64,000 nucleotides of DNA from Dugong dugon. Taxonomy: Eukaryota > Chordata > Mammalia > Sirenia > Dugongidae. Positions within the stretch are counted from its first letter, which is position 1, and the number at the start of each line of letters is the position of its first letter. Positions 34,378 through 46,879 of the stretch are shown here, in pieces. Made by a program: the position numbers and the translations under genes. Where the stretch lies: the NCBI GenBank assembly GCA_030035585.1, contig CM057469.1, positions 113,748,650-113,812,649 of the forward strand, given 5' to 3'. The notes below the pieces were generated by a model. The model worked only from the letters and a program-made list of their open reading frames with translations. It searched no databases and was not told the origin of the DNA.

Positions 34378-36560
34378 TCTTGTTGTTAGGTGCTGTTGAG
34401 TCAGTTCTGATTCATAGTGACCCTGTGTACAACAGAAGTAATCACTGCCCAGCCCTGCGCCATCCTCACAATCCCTGCAAAATTTGAGCCCGTTGTTGCA
34501 GCCACTGTGTCAGTCCTTCTCCTTGAGGGTCTTTCTCTTTTTCACTTACCCTCTTCTTTACCAAGCATGATGTCCTTCTACAGGGACTGGTCTCTCCTGA
34601 TAACATGTCCAAAGTGTGTGAGATGAAGTCTCCCTATGCTTGCTTCTAAAAAGCATTCTGGCTGTACTTCTTCCAAGAAAGATTTGTTAAATCTTCTGGT
34701 AGTCCATGGTACACTCAATACTTGTCATCAACACTATAATTCAAAGGCATCAATTCTTTGGTCTTCCTTATTCATTATCCAGCTTTTGCATGCATATGAG
34801 GCAATTGAAAAACTATGACTGGGATCAGGTGAATCTTAGTCTTCAAAGTGACATCTTTGCTTTTCAAAACTTTAAAAATGTCTTTTGCAGTAGATTTGCC
34901 CAATGCAAATACATCGTTTGATTTCTTGACTAGTGCTTCTGTGTGCACTGATTGTAGATCCAAGTGAAATAAAATTCTTGACAACTGCTATCTTTTCTCT
35001 GTTTATCATGATGCTGCTGATCGGTCCAGTTGTGAGGATTTTTGTTTTTTTTGTGTTGAGCTGTAATCCACTCTGTGGGCTGTAGTCTTTGATCTTCATC
35101 AGTAAGTGCTTCAAATTCTTTTCACTTTCAGCAAGCAAGGTTGTGTCACCTGTATATCGCAGGTTGTTAGCGAGTCTTCCTCCAATCCTGTTGCCACGTT
35201 CTTCTTCATATAGTCCAGCTTCTCAGATTATTTGCTCAGCGTACAGATTGAATAAGTATGGTGAAAGGATGCCACCCTGACACACATCTTTCCTGATTCC
35301 CTTGTTCTGTTCAAATGACTGCCTCTTGGTTTATGTACAGTTTCCTTATGAGCACAATCTAGTGTTCTGGAATTTCCATTCTTCACGATGTTCTCCTTAA
35401 TTTGTTTTGATCCACACAGTCAAACGTCTTTGCACAGTCAGTAAAACACAGGTAAATATCTTTCTGGTATTCTGTGCTTCCATCCAAGATCCATCTGACA
35501 TTAATGATGTCCCTCCTTCTACATCCCCTTCTGAATCTGGCTTTAATTTCTTGCAGTCCCTTGTCGATGTACTGCTGCAACTGCTTTTGAATGATCTTCG
35601 GCTAAATTTTACTTGCAAGTGTCATTAATGCTATTGTTCAACAATTTCTGCATTCTGTTGGATCATATGAGCACAAACACGGATCTCTTCTAGTCGGATG
35701 GCCAGGTATCTGTCTTCAAATTCCACGGCGTAGATTAGTAAGTGCTTCCAGTGTTGCGTCCGTTTGTTGAAACATCTCGATTGGTATTCCTTCAATTCTT
35801 GGAGTCTTGTTTTTAGCAAATGCCTTCAGTGCAGATCGGACCTCTTCCTTCAACACCATTGACTCTTGATCATATGCTGCTTCCTGAAATGTTTGAATGT
35901 CGACCAATTCTTTTTGGTGCTGTGACTCTGTATTCCTTCTATCTTCTTTTGATGCTTTCTGCAATATTCAATATTTTGCCCATAAAAAGAAAAAGAAAAA
36001 CTTTGCTATCGAGTAGATCCTGACTCATAGCAACCTTATGGGACAGAGTAGAACAGTCCCATAGGGTTTCCAAGGAGCGGCTGGTAGATTCGAACTGCTG
36101 ACCTTTTGGTTAGCAGCCAAACGCTTAACCACTGTGCCATAGAACCATTCAATACTGCAACTTAAGGCTTGCATTTTTTTTTCAGTTCTTTCAGCCTGAG
36201 AATTGCCACACATGTTCTTCCCTTTTGGTTTTCTAACTCAAGGTTTTTGCACATTTCATTGTGATGCTTTTCTTTGTCTTCTCGAGCTGCCTTTTAAATC
36301 TTCTGTTCAGCTCTTTTATTTCATTATTTCTTCAGTTGCTTTAGCTACTCTATATTCATGAGCAAGTTTCAGAATCTTTTCTGACATCCATTTTGGTCTG
36401 TTCTTTATTTCCTGTCTTTTTAATGACCTTTTTCTTTCTTCAGGTATGAGGCCCTTGATGTGATTCAACGCTTTGCTTGGTCTTGCTCATTAGTGTTCAG
36501 TGTGTCAAATCTATTCTTGAGATGGTCTCTAAATTCAGGTGGTTATATTCAAAGTCACTG
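34378..36560 (-). mobile_element. RTE-clade LINE, 2.2 kb minus-strand copy split by an AfroSINE
   Basis: 3' end at left ('gttgttaggtgctgttgagt'). The C-terminal region, thumb and reverse transcriptase follow. The minus-strand frame 35383-35580 carries motif A (Phe-Thr-Asp-Cys-Ala-Lys-Thr-Phe-Asp). The frame 35716-35964 covers the segment before the polymerase (Met-Phe-Gln-Gln-Thr-Asp). The catalytic box near 35146-35157 reads Tyr-Thr-Gly-Asp, so the first catalytic Asp of YADD is lost. The sequence then reaches the linker between endonuclease and reverse transcriptase and stops near 36560, so the endonuclease is missing. It is a dead, 5'-truncated copy. Removing the nested SINE leaves about 2.0 kb. 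Confidence 0.92.
35985..36136 (-). mobile_element. AfroSINE, short form (nested in the RTE)
   Basis: A-rich tail (aaaagaaaaagaaaaa), then 'gctatcgagtagatcctgac', 'tagaacagtcccatagggtt', 'ttggttagcagccaaacgct' and 'aaccactgtgcca'. Candidate target duplication ccata at 35980-35984 and 36137-36141. The head's last few bases are missing. Confidence 0.92.
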
Positions 36561-37679
36561 AAGCCTCACTTAATTCAGAGTAACTCTCTGATATATAAAA
36601 ATAACAATAGCATAACTTGTTAATTGACAGTATACCATTTTTCTCTCTCTCCGCCTTATTTTATTTTCCCCTAATATAGAAATATATCGATTCTTCTATA
36701 AGATGCCATCTGTCATTTCTGACCATTCTCATATATTCTTGGCAGAATCTGGGTTAAAAAACAGTGGGAAGGATGCTGATGAGTTAATGGTACTGAGTAA
36801 TAAATCCATCTACATAAAATGCATTTACTGAGAAGACATGAATTACTGAACCAAAAAAAAAAAAAAAAAAGTTTGGTGAAGCATTCTAAAATATCTAATT
36901 TTTGCAGAACACACAGAATTCATTTTTCATCCATATTTACATATTTTATTTAGGGAATCTTATGAAAAAGAAATATCTTAAAAAAAGTGTCCTTTATCTA
37001 ACAATGAGTCATTTATGTAGACTCATTTTTCTTGAATGGCAGACAATATGGCTCAATCAGGTATTGAATCTGAAAAGGAAACCTTCAGTGAGTAAGGTTG
37101 GTAGTTAAAAAAAAATCACTTTATTATACCATTTGTTAATACAGTAATCATTTTTAAGTCTCTCACAATTATTTGTCTTAAGTCCACTATGAATTTCTTA
37201 AAAGCAAAAATGGTGATGTCGTTGTCCTTCATAGCAAAGAGCAAACGCAATGACAAAGCATAGTACTGCATAAGAAATGGTAACATCTAACCATGGTGTA
37301 AATTCTTCCATTCATAGTAATCCTATCAAGAGCTTCAAAAATCTTATATTTAGTACTTAGGAGTTACTCATTTTTCCTATGCTTAAAGTTAATGGAAGTG
37401 GATATGGGCCACCAGATCCTTAAGTGAATCATTATGGGACTGATACATTCATTCAAAGATGAGATATTGAATATGAGGGTGAGATAAAAGAAAGGTGGAG
37501 AGAAGAAGGATGGTAGAGAAAAGATAGGGAAAGACAGAGAGAGAGAAGGACAGGGAGGGAGGGAACGAGAAAAATGTCAATAGAAACAGAAGGGCTAATC
37601 ATTTCCCCTCATGATATATAACACATACACTTAAGAAAGTACAAAAGGAATAATGAACACCTGATATTTGTGTTTGAAT
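36561..37679. other. Noncoding; A run and GA-rich tract
   Basis: An A18 run spans 36853-36870 and a purine-rich tract spans about 37479-37576. A 68-codon frame at 36902-37108 is unremarkable. No gene is recognised. Confidence 0.5.
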
Positions 37680-40600
37680 GGCAAAGGAGTCAATTAGCCA
37701 TACATTCCATATCTCTTCTATTCCTGATGCTCTTTCTTCCTCTGTTGCTCCAGGCAAATAGAGATGAATTGTGCTTTGAATGGCCGCTTACAAGCCTTTA
37801 AGACAACAGGTACTACACAATGAACTAGGAGGTAGTACAGAAGTAGTAACCAAGTTATCAGGCCAATTAACTGTGATGTCCTATGAAACTATGACCCTAA
37901 ACCTCCAAACCAAGGCACCAAATCCCATGAGGTTTTTGGCTGTACATAAGCAGCCTGACCAGCGATTTTTTTTTTTTTGTCGTTATTGTAAATGTATCTA
38001 TTACACAATTTTCATCAATTCAACTTTTTACAGGTGTTCAACTTGTTAACAGTAATTGCAATAATCGGCTATGCAACACTCTCTTTAATCAATGAGATAT
38101 TTCTATTACCATTAACCGGTCCCTTTCCTCCTCCCTCCTGCCCCTGGTAACCACCAATAAACTTTAGTCTCTATACACTTGCCTTTTCTTGTCTTTTTAT
38201 ATAAGTGAGGTCATACAATATTTGTCCTTCTGTGATTGGCTTATTTTGCTCAGCATAATGTCCTCCAGTTCTGTCTATACTGTAGCATGTATCAAGACTT
38301 CATTTCTTCTATTGGCTGAGTGGTATTCCATTGTATGTATGTGCCACATTTCGTTTATCCATTAGTCTTTTGATGGGCATTTAGGTTGTTTCCATCTTTT
38401 GTCTATTGTGAATAGTGCTGCAATGAACATCAGTGTACAAATCTTTGTTTTAGTCTCTGCTTTCAAGTCTTTTGGGTATATACCTAGGAGAGGAATTGCT
38501 AAGTCGTGCGATAGTTCTATTTTTAGTTTTTTAAGTAGCTGCCACATTGTTTTCCACGACAGCTGTACCATGTTTCATTCTCACCAGCAAAGGGTAAGGG
38601 TTTCAGTTCCCCCACATCCTCACCAATATTTATTATCTTCTTTTTTTTTTTTTTCCATCTTGGCCATCCTAGCGGGATTGAAATGGTATCTCATTTTGGT
38701 TTTGATTTGCATCTCTCTGATGGCTAATGACACTGAGCATCTTTTCATGTGTTTGTGCTTGGTGGCCATTTGAATGTCCTCTTTGGAGAAATATCTATTC
38801 AAGTCCTTTGCCAATTTTATGATTGGTTTATATGTCTTTTTGTTGTTAAGCTATTGAAGTTTTATACATATTTTGGTTGTTAGATTTTTGTCAGATATAT
38901 GGTTTCCAAAGACATTCTCCCAGTCGGCTGTTTGTCTTTTCACTTCTTTTGCAAAGTCTTTTGATGAATAAAATTTTTAATTTTTATGAGTTCCAATTTA
39001 TTTATTTTGTCTTTTCCTCTTTGTTATTATGTGTTTGTGCTTTTGTTATTACGTTAGATAATCCGTTGTTAAAAGCTAGGCCTAATAGCTTTGCCCCTGC
39101 TTGTTCTTCTAAGAATCTTAATGGCTTTAGTTTGCATATTTAGGTCCTTAATCCATTTTGAATAAGTTTTTGTGTATGGTGTGAGGCATGGATCCTGTTT
39201 CATTTTTCAGCTTGTGAAGAAATGAAAAAAGAAATTGATTTATTGAAGAGACTCTTCTTTCCCCATCAAATGGACTTAGCATCCTTGTCAAAATCAGTTG
39301 ACCATGGATGTCTGGGTTTATTTCTGGACTCTCAATTCTATTCCATTTGTCTATGTGTCTATTGTTATACAAGTACCAGGCTGTCTTGATTGTTGTAGCT
39401 GCACAGTGTGTTTTAAAATCAAGAAGTGTGAGTCCTTTTACTTTGTTCTTCTCTTTCAACATTGCTTTATCTATTCGGGGCTTCTTGCCATTCCATAAAA
39501 AGTTGAGGATTAGTTTATGTATGTCTGTAAAGAATGCTGTTGGAATTTTAATTGGAATTGTGTAGCATCTGTAAATTGCTTTGTATAGTATGGATATCAT
39601 AATAATCCATGAACGTGGAACATCTTTCCATTTATTTAAGTGTTCTTTAATCTCTTGGTAGGGTTTTATAGTTTTCATTATATAAGTCTTTCACATCCCT
39701 GGTTAGATTTAGTTCTAGGTATTTTATTCTCTCCGATGCTATTGTAAATGGAATTGTTTCCCTAATTTCCCTTTCAGATTTCTCATTGCTAGTGTACAGT
39801 AACCCAACTGATTTCTATTTGTTGACCTTGTACCTTACAAATTTGTTAAATTCCTTTATTAGCTCTAGAAGTTTTCTTGTGGACTCTTTGCCCAATCATC
39901 TGTGAATAGAGATAATTTTACCCCTTGTTTTCCAATCTGGATAACATTTATTTCTTTTTCTTGTCTTATTGCTCTGGCTAGGACTTCTAATATACTATTG
40001 AATAGAAGTGGTGAGAGCAGGTGCTCTTGTCTTGTTCCTGATTTCAAGAGCAAAGCTCTCAGTCTTTATCCATTAAGTATAATGATGGCTGTTGGCATTT
40101 CATATGTCCAGAATCATATTGAGGACTTTCCCTTCTATTCTAGTTTTCTTAATGGTTTTCATCAACAAACTATGTTGTACTTTATCAAATGCTTTTTCTG
40201 CATCCGTAGAGATGATCATGTGGTTCTTTTCCTTTGTTCTTTTGATGTGGTGTATTATGTTGCTTGATTTTCTAATGTTGAGCCATCTCTGTATTCCTGG
40301 AATAAATCTCACTTGGACATGGTGTATGGCTCTTCTAATATGCTATTGTATTCTGTTTACTAGCATTTAGTTGAGGAATTTTGCTTCTATATTCATAAAA
40401 GATATTGGCTTGTAGTTTTCTTTTCTTGTGGTGTCTTTGTTTGGTTTGGGTATCAGGGTTATGTTTGCTTCATAGAATGAGTTAGGGAGTATTCCTTCCT
40501 TCTCTGTCTTTTGGAAGAGTAAAACAGTATTGGTGTCAATTCTTCAAAAGTTTGTTACAATTCCCCAATGAGGCTATTTGGTTCAGGACTATTTTTGTTT

Positions 40601-40818
40601 GTTGGGAGGTTTTTGTTCAACAATTCAATCTCTTCACTTCTTATGGGTCTGTTGAGACTTTCTATTTCCTGTTGAGTCTGCTTGGGTAGGTTGTGTGCTT
40701 CTAAGAATTTGTCTATTTCATCTAGGTTATCCAGTTTTTTGCTGTACACTTGTTCATAATATTCTGTCATAATTCTCTTTGTTTCTGTTTGGGTCAGTTG
40801 TAATGTTCCCTCTATTTA
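37680..40818 (-). mobile_element. L1 LINE relic: ORF2 (reverse transcriptase to C-terminus) and part of the 3' UTR
   Basis: Reads 5' to 3' on the minus strand. A 5' end near 40818 lies before the polymerase core (frame 40555-40770). The frame 40100-40312 has Ser-Thr-Asp-Ala-Glu-Lys-Ala-Phe-Asp, the L1 motif A. The frame 39865-40053 carries Leu-Phe-Thr-Asp-Asp, replacing the usual Phe-Ala-Asp-Asp box. The C-terminal frames are 39148-39678 (176 codons, best preserved), 38620-38814 and 38362-38571. The 3' UTR follows at about 37680-38361. Frames are broken at several points, so it is inactive. ORF1, the endonuclease and the normal 3' terminus with poly-A are missing. Plus-strand frames here (for example 38399-38773 and 39902-40267) are antisense shadows. 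Confidence 0.92.
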
Positions 40819-42640
40819 GTTACGTGTGTATACATATAATAGAAAGGAACATATTATACACAGTATTTTATAAACTATTTTCACTCACTTTATAGCAACA
40901 ATTATTCTGTCTTCTGGGACATTGTATAATATTCCATCTTAATTACTGTCTTAATTCAGTACTTTTTCAATTACTGTACTTCAAAATATAATATAGAGTG
41001 TTATGATGAATCTCTTGCAGGTATAAATTTTATCCACCCTTAATTATTTTGTTAGGAGAAACTCTTAGAAATAAATCTACAGGTAATAGTCAATAAAAAA
41101 TTTTGAGATTACTGATTAGTTTTGAGACAATGCTGCCCAGAAAGCTGTGGCTAATTTAGTTTTAAACAAAAAAGTCTTAGATAAGGCTTAATTTTCTTAC
41201 CTTAGAAAACACTGGTTTTCATCATGTGGTTTAATCTTTGAAAATTAAATTCTTGTAATTTTTTTAGCATTATTGCTAGTCAAATTGAGCAAGTCTTAAC
41301 ATCTATGTCTCTTATGTTTTGTTTGTTTATGACCTTACCTCACTTTCTTCTCACATTATTCTCTATCTTTATTAATTTGTAATAAATCTACATATGTTAG
41401 AAATGTAATAATTTAGCAGCACCTTTTTCCCATGTCTTATATGTCTAATGTTAAGCTTGCTGCTGAGTATTTTATGTTTTTGTTGTGAATGGTATGTTTT
41501 TTATGACCATGTTCCTCAGATTATTATTTATGAAAGATTGCTGATTTTTTCATTTATAAAACTGAATACATTATAGACTTCTCTTCTTGACTTCAAATCT
41601 TTAATTTGAAAATGGGTTTTACAACTAGGCATTTTAACATCTGGCAAATAAAGATAAGCTTTGTTTTTTACTTCCAAGTATTCTCTTGTCTTTTACTTCC
41701 AAACATTCACAACTCTTATTTATTGCTTATACATACTGATTAGAAGTATCAGGAAATATGTAAAAGAATAGTGGTGATAGCAGGCTTTTTTTTAACTTAG
41801 AGTATATTCTAGAATTCTGCATTTAAGTTTGAATATTGTTTAGATATGCTATTTCTTTTATATTTAAAAACTATCCTCCTATTCATAGTTACTTAAAGTT
41901 TTCTATGAAAGAGTAATGTCAAAATAAATTAAATATAATTATTGCATGTATCACATGGATTATATGGTTTTGTCTTTGATTTTATATTAATTGATATTGT
42001 TTATAGTCATATTCTTAATCCATTGAATTATTAATTCATTCACATAACAAAACACATCTAATCATGACATTTTATTCTCTAAATTCACAGTTAAAACTGT
42101 TTTATTAGGTTTTTTTTTAAAATTTATACTCCCAAATGAGGAATAATCTGCAGCTAGTGTGTAATTTTAATTTTTGTATGCTATTTTGGCATGAGTTTTA
42201 TGATAGAGTTAATACAATATTATGAAGCTTCCAGTATTTTCTTCTATTTAACAATATTATACAGAATAAAATTTTAAAATATTCATTCATGAAACTATAT
42301 GAATACAGAAACGTTCAGTAGGGGTATTCTTAAACAACTTTAAACCTTTCTTCCACAGTTAGTATTCACGTTCCCACTCTTTTGTTTGTTTTTGTTTATT
42401 TTAATTAATATTCTCCTAAAAACACCATTCATTTCATCAATAATCTGGCTTAATTACAGAATTGTATATACAATTCTTTACTTTAATTTCCTTTATATCT
42501 GTGACAGTGTCATTCTTAAAATTCCTTTTTCCTTGAGTTAATTAGGAAATTTAAAAAATTTCACTTGCAGAAGTTTTGATTTTTTTTTTTTTTTAAAAGT
42601 CTATCCTTCTCTATTTCTGATTTGCATTGTGATTAAATGA
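40819..42640 (-). mobile_element. Probable old L1/HAL1-type relic in AT-rich DNA
   Basis: Parts read like a reversed L1 reverse transcriptase region: 'agaatagtggtgatagcagg' near 41770, and 'cacatggattatatggtttt' followed by 'tgattttatattaattgata' near 41950-41995. 40970-41160 looks like the 3' region of another old LINE, with words such as 'ctcttagaaataaatctac' and 'cagaaagctgtggctaat'. All is heavily decayed and the ends are unclear. Confidence 0.4.
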
Positions 42641-42652
42641 ATCTATACTGCA

Positions 42653-42803
42653 AATCCCTGGTGACACAGTGGTTAAGTGTTATTGCTGCTAACCAAAAGG
42701 TCGGCAGTTCAAATCCACCAGGCTATCCTTGGAAACTCTATCGGGCAGTTCTGCTCGGTCCTACAGCGTCGCTATGAGTGGAAATCAACTTGATGGCAAC
42801 AGG
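42653..42803 (+). mobile_element. AfroSINE, short form, with target duplication
   Basis: Head 'aatccctggtgacacagtgg', B-box region 'aggtcggcagttcaaatcca', body 'tccttggaaactctatcggg', tail 'ctatgagtggaaatcaactt'. Flanked by tatactgca at 42644-42652 and 42804-42812, a perfect 9-base target-site duplication. Confidence 0.94.
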
Positions 42804-42812
42804 TATACTGCA

Positions 42813-44904
42813 TTCTATCTACTTTTGCTTTATACTTGGAGATATTTTCAGTTTTATGTAATGATATGGAATATAATGTTTTTTTCTAAGGCTTCAATGA
42901 TCGTTTGAACAAGTGCATACTTTCTGTTATGTGGGAAAATTAAATTGTACATCTATTAAAGCAAGATTATTAAATATATTCTTTAAGATTTTAAATCATA
43001 TTTGTGTCCTCCGGAAACACTGAGTAGTTTTAGAGTGAAAGGCAGAACATTTGTATGTTTTAACATCTTTAACCTTCTCTGTTCAGATCCAACAAACTCC
43101 TATTTATTTTTAAAATAATATTTATTGAAAACTTAGATTTGTGGGTTTTTCATTTTATGAAATTATATTTCTAGAATTATTTATTTTACATAAATTTTTA
43201 TCTATTTGACAAGAAAAGTTAGATTTACTTACAAATTCAAGTGGTTTTGTTGCTCCTCATAATAATTGTTTTTATATTATATTCTGGTTATAATTACACT
43301 CCTAGTAAACAGAAAAAATTATAGATCTCAGAGTAACTTGAGCTTACTAAGAGCAAAAAGGAAATTTTAGGTATCCTATTCATATGAAATAAAAAATTAA
43401 GCAGTGCTTTTTTCATTAGTTTTCAAAACCAGTGTACAACTGGGATTAAAATAGAAGCTACAGAAATCCACCTTCCAAATCCCCAATAAAATATAGCAAG
43501 ATATATGAACTGCCACTGCATCTGAGAAAGAGTGTCATCCAAAAGACAATTTTTTTTAGAAATCTCTCAATGTTTTCAAAGAAGATCTAAAGGAATAGGT
43601 GATTTACCATGTGCAAGAAATATTGGCCTTGGAAATAACAGGTAGACACTGAGAGCAAGCTGCATAAAGTTATTTAATTGGAGTGAGATTAACCAGAGGG
43701 AAGAATAAGTAGGCTAATGGAGTGGAGTGTGAAGAACAGCATCTATTCCAGGATACCTCTTGGAAAGTCATCAGGTAAGTAATAATGTTATCAAAATGGA
43801 ATCCAGTGCCAACGATTGAAAAAGATGTAAGCCTTAAGGATTGTATTGAGTAAACTTTGACTCTATTAACAGAATCACTGCCCAGAAAAACTGCAAGATT
43901 TATTGGACAGGCAAAGATCATTTTATCCATCCATAGACTGTAGTACCATTCTTTTGCCCCCAAATCTAAGATCTCTTGACATTTTACTAGAGTTAGTAGT
44001 TTAAGTAAACATATACACGTATATAACTACCTCCTTCACGCAAGTAAATTTGAACTTTTTTCATACTTCCATATTCAGGAAACAAATGAGTCACCCAGTT
44101 ACTTCTTACCATACTCAATGAAAAGCATCTCAACTATCTCAATTTGTCTAGGAAATAGGGGCTAAGAAAAGTGTTCTCTTTGAGAGGATAAGTAAAATAT
44201 AAAAATGATTTAAAATAAATTATGAAAAATAAAACAATTCAGATGAAGTCATTCTGGGAATTTGTACAAAAAAGGTATAAGAAACTAAGGAAAATTATAA
44301 AATATCTTTAATGTTCTCAACGAGATTCAGTAGCACATTGTTTCTACAAAAGTAGAACAATTTTTAAATGCTGAGTAATAAACTTTATAGAGGAAAAGTT
44401 TATGGAGAAAGAAAAGTTAATTTGTGCATTTTAAAATGCAACAAGGTAGTGAGACACAGATTAGTTACTGGAGAATCAAAATCAGTGCACTTGAAGGTAG
44501 AGACATTTTCTCAGCAATCAGAGGTTAAGAGTAAAGATGTGGTAGTGATGAGAAGACAAAAAGTGACGTGTAGGACAGATTCAGGAGAAAAAATACCTGT
44601 ACAATATAGATTCCAGAGAGAATAAGACAAAGAGACGAATTACAATAAGTTAACCAAAGAAGTGTAGGATAGTGTGATCCCAGGTTGGAAAAAGAAAAAA
44701 ACCTTACAAGCATTCATTATCAGGCAAAGTAATGAAAATTACTAGTAATGAAAAATATTAGTAATTTTTTATATTATATTCAATTTTTTTTAAACATACT
44801 TTCTTGGGTTGAAATCCAAGAAACTTGGAAGGTACTGGTATCAACTGAAAAATCAAATACTCAGACTAAAGTATTAAAGGTGTTGTGTCTTCACTAATTT
44901 GAGA
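42813..44904. other. AT-rich noncoding DNA
   Basis: No gene or assigned repeat. Frames at 43670-43963 (minus) and 44368-44625 (plus) show no family features and are near chance length. Confidence 0.4.
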
Positions 44905-44950
44905 GCCACGGGTTGGAATCGACTCAACGGAAACAGGTTTGGTTTTTGGG
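44905..44950 (+). mobile_element. AfroSINE tail fragment
   Basis: Only 'ccacgggttggaatcgactc' followed by 'aacggaaacaggtttggttt' remains, the last 45 or so bases of the SINE. Confidence 0.75.
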
Positions 44951-45361
44951 GTTGTATGTGAAGTAAAATACTGTGATGCAATAATTTCAGGTGTGCACAA
45001 ACTCAGGTGTACAGAAATATAACTTTATTTCTGGAGCTCACTTTGATCTCTTCATTAGAACCCCAGTCTGCCTTTTAGCAGGCTAATTCACCTAGTTATT
45101 TTCAAGTAAATTAAGTCCAGCAAATTTAACTCCAGGTACATCTAGCTAAGATAATATTTATGAATCAGTCACATTTCAATGAATTAACCCCATATTCAAT
45201 TAATTCAATTAACCCCATATTTGAGTTGACTTATTCTCATCTCATGTTGGCTCTAACTTTACAGTAAGAAATGCATAGCTTGTTGTGCCCATATTTTTGA
45301 TTGGGGTGGGTTGTACACAGGTGGTCTTTGTTGACATACTACTCTTTTTGATGTGGCAGCC
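44951..45361. other. Noncoding with a short tandem duplication
   Basis: aattaaccccatatt occurs at 45182-45196 and again at 45207-45221, a 25-base period. Nothing else is recognised. Confidence 0.6.
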
Positions 45362-45555
45362 AACTTTTTGAGTAAATAGTCTACGCTTTGTAGACTATAT
45401 AGTATTTGTCACAGCTACCCAACTCTGTTACTGTAGCATGACAGTAGTCCTAGGCAATATGTAAATGATTAACATGATTATATTCTACAAAGCTTTTTTC
45501 AGAAAAATAGAAAACAGGCTTCAATTGGCCCGTGGGTCACAGTTTGCTGACCCTG
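45362..45555 (-). mobile_element. hAT-type nonautonomous DNA transposon
   Basis: Reverse-orientation relative of the copy at 15776: 'tttgagtaaatagtctacgc', 'gtcacagctacccaactctg', and the terminus 'cacagtttgctgaccctgg'. Diverged. Confidence 0.6.
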
Positions 45556-46215
45556 GTGCACAAAGTTCACAGAACTCTTTCCAAAATCCTGTTATTTTAT
45601 CTACTTTTTTATGCTGAATTTCCTGGCACTGTCAGTCTTCAAAACAGTAACTGTGCTCTCCACCAGAGGTGTATGCATTATGCATCTCCGTTGGATGAGC
45701 AACTCCCTCCATTAAATTTTGTGTTTTGCTCAGTCACCCAAAATTGGTTCTTCTTCCAGGCCATTTGTCTACATAGAAAACTTAGTGAAGGTTTGATGCT
45801 CCTTATCATGGGTATATTCACGATGTCCCTATCCCTGCAAGGCTGCCAAAGCAGCAGAAATCAAGATAAAAAAGACATCCAAATTTCCTCTTTTTCTGTT
45901 CTTGTCATCTGCAATCTTGTCCCAGATAATCATCCTCACTCTCGTCTCAGGATTAACTTGAGAAAGGATAGTAGTAAGTTGTGCATTGCTTCTTATTCTC
46001 TCTCTTTTTTTTTTTCTCTATTTTTATTCTTCTTTATGCCAATTTTCTTGATTGCTGCTCCTTTTTGTCCTCATTTTTGCTGGCATGATAGAAAGAAAAC
46101 CTTGTTTCCATATCTTTCTGTATTGAACTTAACCAGAAATCTTGACTATAGCAAGCAAATAACATGGAACCTTATCCCTACTGGGGCATGGAAGAGGGCT
46201 GAAAGCATCATTTGA
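45532..46215 (+). other. Long open frame (227 codons from GTG; 180 from first ATG), probably not a gene
   Basis: This is the longest open frame in the window. It opens at a GTG inside the end of the hAT repeat. The first in-frame ATG is at 45673 (residue 48), and the frame closes just after codon 227. The predicted protein has no domain I recognise, many Leu, Ser and Phe, and one long hydrophobic segment (about residues 155-178) encoded by a T-rich stretch near 46000-46060. No promoter, polyadenylation signal or splice context stands out. Pyrimidine-rich sequence keeps stop codons rare on this strand, so chance is the leading explanation. Confidence 0.15.
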
Positions 46216-46879
46216 TAATTCAAGGTATTAGTGGATTTTCCAGAATTAATTCTTCACATAACATCTTGTAACAAAAGAATAACAATGCTATGTTAACAAA
46301 ACAATGTATACCAAAAATTGTAACCAGCTCCAGATGACTGCCATTTTAACCCATTCATGAAGTTCTGCCAGTTGATGGATTATTAAAATCACAAAACAGC
46401 AACAAATTCGTAGCAAATAAATATTAAATTTTGAAATTTAATTCTCAAGGATTTTTACATGAGGTGTAATCAAATAACAGTGCACATTTTCTTTTTGTCA
46501 ATAAAATTTTATTAAATCTCCTGTCTACAGCTGGAAGTTTACCCACTTGGTTCAACTTCCTTGATATAATTCCATATTTCAACTTTATGTGCCATTTATA
46601 TATAGGTTTTAACTTTTATCTGGGAAAATATTTGTCTTATCACATAAATCGTGCGAATGTGGGACATGAATGCTTATCATCATCTAAAGATGAAAAAGGA
46701 AAAAAAGCATTTAGAGTAAATGAGACAGACGAGACAGGGTATAAAAATACAGAGAAAGCTAAAGCTTCTGTTTCTTCACTCTTGGTGACCTACTTAACAG
46801 CCATTTCCTTGCACCATTTTCCTTACTTGATAGAGGCTTCAAATGTCACATTCTTAGTTTAGGCTCAGTTGCTAGGAGT
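46216..46879. other. Noncoding, nothing recognised
   Basis: AT-rich. The 91-codon frame at 46587-46862 has no recognised features. Confidence 0.4.

Noticed and set aside
38399..38773. 124-codon plus-strand frame as a gene
   Set aside because: It is antisense to the L1 ORF2 C-terminus, whose minus-strand frames match a known family.
39902..40267. 121-codon plus-strand frame as a gene
   Set aside because: Antisense shadow of the L1 reverse transcriptase region.
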